Part shown: positions 5,860 through 12,243 of the stretch, in pieces | Layout: each line of letters starts with the position of its first letter | Numbering within the stretch: position 1 is the stretch's first letter | Source of the DNA: Pseudomonadota bacterium | Lineage (GTDB): Bacteria; Pseudomonadota; Gammaproteobacteria; Burkholderiales; Burkholderiaceae_D | Reading direction: 5' to 3' | NCBI GenBank assembly: GCA_023392035.1 | Contig: JAEVZY010000304.1 | Span: 1-12,243, forward strand | Length of the DNA stretch: 12,243 nucleotides | The notes under the pieces: generated by a model | Databases searched by the model: none | The model's input: the letters and a program-made list of their open reading frames with translations, nothing else | What the model was told of the DNA's origin: nothing | Program-made: the position numbers and the translations under genes

Positions 5860-7263
5860 TTAGTGCGGCTTGAACGTCACGCGTGCCGGTACCGGCTTGA
5901 ACTCGCCCATTTCGCTCCACCACGGCATCAGCATGAAGAAGCCGAAATAGATGAAGGTGCAGATCTGGGCCACCAGGGTGCGGCTCTCGGTCGGCGGCAT
6001 CACACCCAGATAACCCAGCACCAGGAAGGCGATGCCGAACAGGATGTAGACATACTTGTGCCAGCTGGGACGATAGCGGATCGACTTGACCTTCGAACGG
6101 TCCAGCCAGGGCAGGCCGGCCATGATCAGCACCGACACGCCCATCAGCACCACACCCCAGAATTTGGCGTCCAATACCAGCATGCCGGCGATGATGGCCA
6201 GGCCAACCACTGCAAAGGCGACCTTCACCTTGTAGGACAGGCGCGACTTCAGCCACACCAGCGCCACATAGCCGACCACGCCGGCAATCAGGGCCCACAT
6301 GAATTGCGAGGTGGTGGCGCGCAGGATGGAATAGAAAGGCGTGAAGTACCATACCGGCGCGATATGCGGCGGCGTCTTCAGCGGATCGGCCGGAATGAAG
6401 TTGTTGTACTCCAGGAAGTAGCCGCCCATCTCCGGCGCAAAGAACACGATGCAGCTGAAGATCACCAGGAAAATGCAGGTGCCGAAGACATCGTGAGCCG
6501 TGTAGTAGGGATGCGAGGGAATGCCGTCCAGCGGGTGGCCGTCCGGTCCCAGGGTGTCCTTGATCTCGACGCCGTCCGGATTGTTGGAGCCCACTTCGTG
6601 CAGCGCGATCAGGTGCGCCGCCACCAGGCCCAGCAACACCAGCGGAATGGCGATCACGTGGAAGGAGAAGAAGCGGTTCAGCGTGGCGTCCGACACCACG
6701 TAGTCGCCACGAATCCACAGCGACAGGTCAGGGCCGATGAAAGGAATGGCGCCGAACAGGTTGACGATGACTTGCGCGCCCCAGTAGGACATCTGGCCCC
6801 AGGGCAGCAGGTAACCGAAGAAGGCTTCAGCCATCAGCATCAGGAAGATGCCCACGCCGAACAGCCAGATCAGTTCGCGCGGCTTGCGGTAGGAACCGTA
6901 AAGCAGACCGCGCGTCATGTGCAGATAGACCACGATGAAGAAGGCCGAGGCGCCGGTGGAGTGCATGTAGCGGATCAACCAGCCCCAGGACACCTCGCGC
7001 ATGATGTATTCGACCGAGGCGAAGGCCAGGTTGGCATCCGGCTTGTAGTGCATCACCAGGAAAATGCCGGTGACGATCTGGATCACCAGCACCAGCATGG
7101 CCAGCGAGCCGAAGATGTACCACCAGTTGAAATTCTTGGGCGCGTAGTACTTGCCCCATTGGTCTTCCCACAGCTTGGTCAGCGGGAAGCGCGAATCGAT
7201 CCAGGCCAGGGCTTTCTCGGACGTGGACGCTGTCTCCGGTACTTTCTTTTCTACGAATGCCAT
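5860..7263 (-). CDS. petB: Ubiquinol-cytochrome c reductase, cytochrome b subunit
   Basis: Membrane subunit of the bc1 complex with both b hemes and the quinol-oxidation (Qo) and quinone-reduction (Qi) sites. It has 467 residues, longer than mitochondrial cytochrome b (about 380), with extra C-terminal helices as in beta/gamma-proteobacteria. Heme-ligand histidines are H101/H115 and H202/H217. GSNNPDG follows helix D. The Qo motif usually written PEWY is PVWY here (303-306). The second histidine pair is 15 apart, not 14. The ATG at 7263 lies one base after the petA stop, so the two are translationally coupled. The sequence is intact, with no sign of transfer. Confidence 0.98.
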   Translation of the reverse strand: MAFVEKKVPETASTSEKALAWIDSRFPLTKLWEDQWGKYYAPKNFNWWYIFGSLAMLVLVIQIVTGIFLVMHYKPDANLAFASVEYIMREVSWGWLIRYMHSTGASAFFIVVYLHMTRGLLYGSYRKPRELIWLFGVGIFLMLMAEAFFGYLLPWGQMSYWGAQVIVNLFGAIPFIGPDLSLWIRGDYVVSDATLNRFFSFHVIAIPLVLLGLVAAHLIALHEVGSNNPDGVEIKDTLGPDGHPLDGIPSHPYYTAHDVFGTCIFLVIFSCIVFFAPEMGGYFLEYNNFIPADPLKTPPHIAPVWYFTPFYSILRATTSQFMWALIAGVVGYVALVWLKSRLSYKVKVAFAVVGLAIIAGMLVLDAKFWGVVLMGVSVLIMAGLPWLDRSKVKSIRYRPSWHKYVYILFGIAFLVLGYLGVMPPTESRTLVAQICTFIYFGFFMLMPWWSEMGEFKPVPARVTFKPH

Positions 7264-7264
7264 C

Positions 7265-7873
7265 TCAAGCCTCGCCTTTCTCGTCCTTGCCGATCACCAG
7301 CTTGGTATCCCCCACGTACATGTGGCGCGGGACTTGCAGGTTGTCAGGTGCGGGTTTGTTCTTGAACACGCGACCGGCCAGGTCGAAGGTGGAGCCATGG
7401 CAGGGGCACAGGAAACCGCCCTGCCAGTCGTCCGGCAGCGAAGGCTGGGGGCCGGCCTGGAAGCGCGCCGTGGGCGAGCAGCCGAGATGGGAGCAAATCC
7501 CCACGCACACCAGGTATTCGGGTTTGATCGAACGATTTTCGTTGCGGGCGTAAGTCGGAGTCAGTTCATCCGGATTGCGCTGCGATTTGGGATCGGCCAG
7601 TAAAGGATCGAGCTTGGGCAGCTCTTCAACCTGGGCCGGCGAACGGCGCACGATCCAGACCGGCTTGCCGCGCCACTCGACGGTTCTCATTTCGCCCTGC
7701 GCCATGCCGGCGATATCCACTTCCACCGGGGCACCGGCCGCCTTGGCCCGCTCCGATGGCTGGAAACTTGAAACAAACGCACCTGCAGTTGCCAAACCAG
7801 CCACCCCACCCGCCGCACAGGTCGCGACGAGCAAGCCCCGTCGACCGGAGTCGACTGCCTTCTCGTTACTCAT
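7265..7873 (-). CDS. petA: Ubiquinol-cytochrome c reductase, Rieske iron-sulfur subunit
   Basis: Carries the 2Fe-2S centre that takes the first electron from ubiquinol and passes it to cytochrome c1. It has 202 residues from the ATG at 7873. A longer frame from a TTG at 7918 adds an unlikely N-terminus (QDLVQIPIQLFGVG) and is rejected. Twin arginines (SGRRGLL, 9-15) followed by a hydrophobic Gly/Ala segment (about 14-35) form an uncleaved Tat signal-anchor. Box 1 is CSHLGC (C127, H129, C132), with the more usual Thr replaced by Ser. Box 2 is CPCHGS (C156, C158, H159). C127, H129, C156 and H159 bind the cluster; C132 and C158 form the disulfide. It is the first gene of the operon, with a promoter at about 7939-7967. 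The Shine-Dalgarno is weak (GGGG). Confidence 0.97.
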   Translation of the reverse strand: MSNEKAVDSGRRGLLVATCAAGGVAGLATAGAFVSSFQPSERAKAAGAPVEVDIAGMAQGEMRTVEWRGKPVWIVRRSPAQVEELPKLDPLLADPKSQRNPDELTPTYARNENRSIKPEYLVCVGICSHLGCSPTARFQAGPQPSLPDDWQGGFLCPCHGSTFDLAGRVFKNKPAPDNLQVPRHMYVGDTKLVIGKDEKGEA

Positions 7874-7938
7874 ACCAACCCCAAAAAGTTGAATCGGAAT
7901 TTGAACCAGATCCTGCAACCAGCTATCAGCAACCGTCG

Positions 7939-7967
7939 ATTATATCGAGCGATGTCCTTTTTTTAAA
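7939..7967 (-). promoter_or_regulatory. Sigma70-type promoter of the petABC operon
   Basis: The minus strand has TTTAAA (7967-7962) as -35 (4 of 6 matches to TTGACA), a 17-base spacer, and a perfect TATAAT (7944-7939). The predicted start near 7932 gives a leader of about 60 bases to the petA ATG. It lies in the 219-base gap between divergent petA and mscL. No comparably good promoter was seen for mscL in that gap. Confidence 0.65.
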
Positions 7968-8078
7968 GCAAAACTGCCCAGGCGGAAGCGGCAAGCGGAG
8001 CGGGGAATGGTATCTTGTGACATGGAGGGAGACGCAAACAAGCGCCCGAATCCATGCAAGATGCAGTCATTTACGTAC

Positions 8079-8084
8079 AAGGGG
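8079..8084 (+). promoter_or_regulatory. Ribosome binding site deciding the mscL start
   Basis: AAGGGG ends 8 bases before the ATG at 8093, and a second purine run (AAGGGA) abuts the ATG. This selects 8093 over an in-frame ATG at 8054, which would add residues unlike any MscL N-terminus. Confidence 0.75.
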
Positions 8085-8092
8085 AAAAGGGA

Positions 8093-8557
8093 ATGAGTAC
8101 TTTGAAGGACTTCAAAGCATTTGCCGTCAAGGGCAATGTGATTGATTTGGCCGTCGGCGTGATTATCGGCGCGGCTTTTGCCAAAATCGTCGATTCGCTG
8201 GTGGGCGACGTCATCATGCCGGTGGTCTCGAAAATCATTGGCGGCCTGGATTTCAGCAGTTACTACATCCCGCTGAATCACCAGGGGTGGAGCCTGCCGC
8301 TGGCCGAGGCCAAGAAAGCCGGCGCGGTGCTCGCCTATGGCAATTTCCTGACCATCCTGATCAATTTTATTCTGCTGGCCTTCGTGATTTTCCAGATGGT
8401 GCGCCTGATCCAGCGTGCGCGCGGATCGGAGGAAGCGGCCGCCCCGCCGCCGGTGGCGCCCCCGCCTGCAGAGGAAGTGGTCCTGCTGCGTGAAATTCGT
8501 GACTCGCTGGTGGCCGGCGCCCCCAAAGCCAAGCAGAACGCCGAAAGCCTGAACTAG
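8093..8557 (+). CDS. mscL: Large-conductance mechanosensitive channel MscL
   Basis: Homopentameric inner-membrane channel that opens under membrane tension and releases solutes on osmotic down-shock. It has 154 residues, slightly longer than E. coli MscL (136). It opens with the amphipathic helix MSTLKDFKAFAVKGNVIDLAVG. TM1 (about 15-45) includes the pore-lining GVIIGAAFAKIVDSLV and then DVIMPVV. A periplasmic loop covers about 52-80, and TM2 (about 82-104) contains YGNFLTILINFILLAFVIF. Basic residues follow (RLIQRAR). An Ala/Pro-rich linker (112-126) leads to the cytoplasmic helix EEVVLLREIRDSL. The linker accounts for the extra length. It is divergent from petA and convergent with the response regulator, with a 24-base gap and no clear terminator. 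Confidence 0.97.
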   Translation: MSTLKDFKAFAVKGNVIDLAVGVIIGAAFAKIVDSLVGDVIMPVVSKIIGGLDFSSYYIPLNHQGWSLPLAEAKKAGAVLAYGNFLTILINFILLAFVIFQMVRLIQRARGSEEAAAPPPVAPPPAEEVVLLREIRDSLVAGAPKAKQNAESLN

Positions 8558-8581
8558 GCAGCGGTTGCGGCAAGCCGCCGG

Positions 8582-9289
8582 TCACATTTTGCCGTCGTCG
8601 CGTCCGGCCAGGCGGATCAGTCCGCGCCGCTGGGCTTCATAGACCGCCTCGCCGCGCGAATGGACCGACAGCTTGCCATAGATGTTCTTGACATGGGTCT
8701 GTACGGTCAGCACCGACAGCCCCAGCTGCGCGGCCACGTCGCCGTAACTGTCGCCATGGGCGATCCGTTCCAGAATCACGGTTTCACGCCGGGTCAAAAG
8801 CGAAAGCGCGCGGCTTTCCGCCTCTGCGCGCAGGATGGAACCGCCACGCATGCGCTCCAGCACCTTGCGCGCGATCAGGGGGCTGATGGGCGAGCCGCCC
8901 TCGTGCAATTCAAGCAGAGCCTTCACGATGTCGGTGCGCCCGGCATCCTTCAGCACATAGCCCGAGGCGCCGGCTTCGATACAGGCCAGTACCGCGTCTT
9001 CGTCACTGGACATGCTGATGACCAGGATGCCCGTTCCCGGGCTGTAACGGCTGCAGGCGCGGATCACGTCGACGCCCGAGCCGTCGGGCAAGCCAAGATC
9101 GGTCAACAGCAAATCGGGTTTGTTGGCGGCCAGCCAGGTGACGGCGGGCTTGGCCCGGTCGAAGACGGCAATCAAGGTCAGGCGCGGTTCGGATTCCACT
9201 GCCAAAGACAGCAGGCTTCGGGTCACCGCATCGTCCTCGACAATGGCGACGCGCAATCGTGGCGCCACCGGAGCGGCTTCCTGCAACAT
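8582..9289 (-). CDS. NarL/FixJ-family response regulator (REC + LuxR HTH), orphan
   Basis: DNA-binding two-component response regulator of 235 residues. The ATG at 9289 is chosen over a TTG at 9319, which lacks a Shine-Dalgarno; GGGAAG lies just upstream of the ATG. The receiver domain (about 11-130) has the acidic pair D19/D20, phospho-acceptor D64 in LLTDLGLPDGSG, the Ser of VISMS (about 94), and K114 in GYVLKDA. The LuxR-type HTH (about 165-225) has LTRRETVILERIAHGDSYGDVA then LSVLTVQTHVKNIYGKL, the usual recognition-helix pattern. No histidine kinase lies beside it, so the signal and the target genes are unknown. An inverted repeat just upstream may be its own binding site. Confidence 0.92.
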   Translation of the reverse strand: MLQEAAPVAPRLRVAIVEDDAVTRSLLSLAVESEPRLTLIAVFDRAKPAVTWLAANKPDLLLTDLGLPDGSGVDVIRACSRYSPGTGILVISMSSDEDAVLACIEAGASGYVLKDAGRTDIVKALLELHEGGSPISPLIARKVLERMRGGSILRAEAESRALSLLTRRETVILERIAHGDSYGDVAAQLGLSVLTVQTHVKNIYGKLSVHSRGEAVYEAQRRGLIRLAGRDDGKM

Positions 9290-9304
9290 GGGCTTCCCGC
9301 AGAG

Positions 9305-9327
9305 GCTAAGATGGCGCAAAGCTTAGC
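9305..9327. promoter_or_regulatory. Inverted repeat upstream of the response regulator gene
   Basis: GCTAAG (9305-9310) and CTTAGC (9322-9327) are exact reverse complements with an 11-base spacer. They lie 16-38 bases upstream of the chosen ATG at 9289. A weak minus-strand promoter overlaps it (TTGTCA at 9337-9332, CATCTT about 18 bases on). This would suit an autoregulatory operator, but six-base arms can occur by chance. Confidence 0.3.
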
Positions 9328-9379
9328 ATGCTGACAATGCCTCGCCCAGGTTAGCCAAGCACTAATATTTGGGTCCGAT

Positions 9380-10141
9380 TTAGACCGGATTGGGGATGTC
9401 GATGAAGCGATGTTCGATAGCAAATCGCTGCGCAAGGTGTTCGCCCAGCGCCTGCACGCCATAGCGCTCGGTCGCGTGGTGTCCGCAAGCCAGGTAGGCG
9501 ACGCCGCTCTCGCGCGCCAGGTGAACCGTTGGCTCCGAGATTTCGCCGGAGAGATAGCAGGTGGCACCAGCCGCAATCGCATCGCCCAGATAGCCCTGGG
9601 CAGCCCCGGTGCACCAGGCCAGCGTTCCGAGCGCGGCCTCGGGGTCACCGATCAGGAGCGGCGCCCGACCCAGGACAGTTCCCACCCGCGCCGCCAGCTC
9701 ACCCACGGTTCTCAGCGCCGGTTCGGCCTGGCCCAGCCAGCCGATGCCGTCTTCGCCGAAGCGGCCGCTGGCCTGAAGGCCAAGGCGCGCGCCAAGCTGG
9801 GCGTTGTTGCCGAATTCAGGATGGGCGTCCAGCGGCAGGTGATAGGCCAGCAGATTGATGTCGGACTGGAGCAGCAATTTGAGCCGGGCATGCTTCTGGC
9901 CGACGATGCGCGGGTCTTCACCGCGCCAGAAGTAACCGTGGTGCACCAGCACCGCGTCGGCGTTGTGCGCACGGGCCTGTTCCAGCAATGCCAGGCTGGC
10001 GGTGACGCCGCTCACCAGCAGGCGCACCCGGTCACGCCCCTGGACCTGCAAGCCATTAGGGCAGTAATCGCGAAAGCGGTTAATATCCAAAGCCTGGGCC
10101 AGATATTGCGTCAATTCATCCCGGTCTGCGCCTGCGTTCAT
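9380..10141 (-). CDS. Nif3-like dinuclear metal-centre protein (YbgI/Nif3 family)
   Basis: Member of the Nif3/YbgI family, which forms hexameric rings with two metals per subunit. Its cellular role is poorly defined, and the label GTP cyclohydrolase 1 type 2 is a historic annotation. It has 253 residues, a normal length. Metal-ligand motifs are complete: VHHGYFW (H67, H68), HLPLDAH (D105), and GHHATERYG (H221, E225). PNGLQVQG (28-35) is also typical near the N-terminus. Start ATG 10141 has AAAGG 5 bases upstream. The C-terminus IDIPNPV is family-like. It is divergent from the protease gene with only 23 bases between start codons. Confidence 0.94.
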   Translation of the reverse strand: MNAGADRDELTQYLAQALDINRFRDYCPNGLQVQGRDRVRLLVSGVTASLALLEQARAHNADAVLVHHGYFWRGEDPRIVGQKHARLKLLLQSDINLLAYHLPLDAHPEFGNNAQLGARLGLQASGRFGEDGIGWLGQAEPALRTVGELAARVGTVLGRAPLLIGDPEAALGTLAWCTGAAQGYLGDAIAAGATCYLSGEISEPTVHLARESGVAYLACGHHATERYGVQALGEHLAQRFAIEHRFIDIPNPV

Positions 10142-10164
10142 ACTTACCTTTCAACGAATAGTCC

Positions 10165-11337
<1,173 letters not shown>

Positions 11338-11344
11338 GGTCCTC

Positions 11345-12016
11345 ATGCATGTGCCTGACCTGATCGGTTTCCTGGGTGACCTGCAGCGCAACAACAACCG
11401 CGCCTGGTTCGCGCTGAACAAGCCGCGCTACGACATCCTGCGCGCCGAGTTCCTGGAGCTGGTGACGGCGCTGATACGCGACATCGGAAAATTCGATCCG
11501 GCGGTGCTGGCCTGCAATCCGAAGAAGGCGCTGTTCCGCATCAACCGCGACACCCGCTTCGCCAAGGACAAGGCGCCGTACAAGGACACGTTCTCGGCCG
11601 CCATCACAGCCAGCGGACTGAAAAAGCCCAGCCAGGGCGGCGGCCCGGCCTATTATTTCCACATCAATTCCGAAGGCACGCTGCTGCTGGCGGCCGGCGA
11701 ATGGATGCCACCGCCGGATCGCCTGCTGAAGATTCGCCAGGCCATCGACAACGACCCCAAGGGTCTGAAGAAAGCCCTGAACGGCAAGGCCCTGAAGGAA
11801 ACCTTCGGCGGCTTGCAGGAAGAAGGCCGGCTGGCGCGCGCGCCCAAGGGCTGGGACCCCGAGCATCCGGACATCGACCTCATCCGCAACAAGAATTACA
11901 TGGTCTGGATGGAGCGCGATTTGCGCAAGAAACTGCCGGCCGACCTGGAAAAGGAAATGGTGGCGCGCTTCAAGGATGCCCTGCCCCTGGTGACCTGGCT
12001 TCGGGCCATCAACTGA
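11345..12016 (+). CDS. DUF2461 / TIGR02453 family protein, function unknown
   Basis: A 223-residue soluble protein of a widespread uncharacterised family. Diagnostic motifs are the N-terminal NNNRAWFALNKPRYD (about 17-31) and FRINRDTRFAKDKAPYK (about 66-82). YYFHINSEGTLLLAAGEW (about 102-119) and KGWDPEHPDIDLIRNKNY (about 165-182) are also typical. No catalytic residues are established, to my knowledge. TGAGG overlaps the end of the protease gene 5-6 bases before the ATG at 11345, so it is probably cotranscribed and possibly coupled. Its stop is 3 bases from the stop of the convergent tatC. Confidence 0.92.
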   Translation: MHVPDLIGFLGDLQRNNNRAWFALNKPRYDILRAEFLELVTALIRDIGKFDPAVLACNPKKALFRINRDTRFAKDKAPYKDTFSAAITASGLKKPSQGGGPAYYFHINSEGTLLLAAGEWMPPPDRLLKIRQAIDNDPKGLKKALNGKALKETFGGLQEEGRLARAPKGWDPEHPDIDLIRNKNYMVWMERDLRKKLPADLEKEMVARFKDALPLVTWLRAIN

Positions 12017-12019
12017 GAA

Positions 12020-12243
12020 TCAAGACTCCGTCTGCTCTTCCGGCGCCTGCGTGGCGCGCACGAAGATGGGGGCGATCAGCAAGCCCACTTCATACAGCAG
12101 GCACAGAGGCACGGCCAGGAACATCTGGCTCATCACGTCCGGCGGCGTGACCACGGCGGCGATGATGAAGGCGCCCACCACCACGTAGGGGCGGATCGAT
12201 TTCAGCTTTTCGATGGTGACGATGTTCATGCGCACCAGCACGA
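12020..12243 (-). CDS. tatC: TatC, twin-arginine translocase subunit, C-terminal part only
   Basis: Core membrane component of the Tat system, which binds twin-arginine signal peptides and exports folded proteins. Only about 74 residues are inside the window; the rest lies beyond base 12243. The visible part has IVTIEKLKSIRPYVVVGAF, then VVTPPDVMSQMFLAVPLCLLYEVGLLI. This is the family's hallmark last two membrane helices, followed by the polar tail VRATQAPEEQTES. The GTG and ATG codons near the edge are internal to the gene. The Tat-dependent Rieske gene petA lies about 4 kb to the left, as a functional link. Confidence 0.95.
   Translation of the reverse strand, partial: VLVRMNIVTIEKLKSIRPYVVVGAFIIAAVVTPPDVMSQMFLAVPLCLLYEVGLLIAPIFVRATQAPEEQTES

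Noticed and set aside
5710..7365. Long open frame of about 550 codons on the plus strand, antisense to petC, petB and petA
   Set aside because: It is the complement of well-identified genes and is rich in His/Gln/Gly/Asp-Glu runs typical of antisense GC-rich coding DNA; no family resemblance.
8011..8043. Possible mscL promoter (TATCTT at 8011, TTGTGA at 8015)
   Set aside because: Neither box has a partner at 16-18 bases, so no promoter could be supported.

Overview
The window is GC-rich chromosomal DNA. It looks like a betaproteobacterium of order Burkholderiales, most probably the Oxalobacteraceae/Herbaspirillum group. I base this on the order petA-petB-petC-sspA-sspB next to a Nif3-like gene, a membrane-anchored HtrA protease and tatC, and on the beta/gamma-type cytochrome b. 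The lineage call is inference from memory of gene order and protein style; no database was consulted.

Layout, left to right. (1) 2-2131 (+) is malate synthase G, with its first ~20-30 codons outside the window. (2) 2229-2905 (-) holds two short unrecognised genes joined by an ATGA stop/start overlap. (3) 2906-3253 has no convincing gene. (4) 3254-3574 (+) encodes a 106-residue protein resembling the catalytic lobe of RNA 2'-phosphotransferase (KptA/Tpt1), without most of the N-terminal winged-helix lobe and with altered active-site positions. (5) A perfect bidirectional terminator separates it from tRNA-Thr(TGT), which reads leftward. (6) sspB, sspA, petC, petB and petA all read leftward (3805-7873) from a good promoter at about 7939-7967. 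The petABC genes encode the cytochrome bc1 complex, and sspAB encode the RNA-polymerase-associated SspA and the ClpXP adaptor SspB. A hairpin with a T-rich tail lies between petC and sspA. (7) mscL reads rightward from 8093. (8) An orphan NarL/FixJ-type response regulator (-) and a Nif3-like metal protein (-) follow. (9) A DegS-like protease and a DUF2461 protein read rightward. (10) The C-terminal part of TatC (-) closes the window.

How the genes fit together: petABC oxidises ubiquinol and reduces cytochrome c. Its Rieske subunit carries a twin-arginine signal, so it should need the Tat pathway whose tatC gene lies at the right edge. SspA/SspB, the DegS-like protease and MscL are stress and envelope functions. 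Most of the window is ordinary core genome. The least ordinary part is 2229-3574: two unknown coupled genes facing away from the reduced KptA-like gene, beside a tRNA gene. The long open frames antisense to petB/petA, sspA, the response regulator and the protease are by-products of GC-rich codon use and are not annotated.
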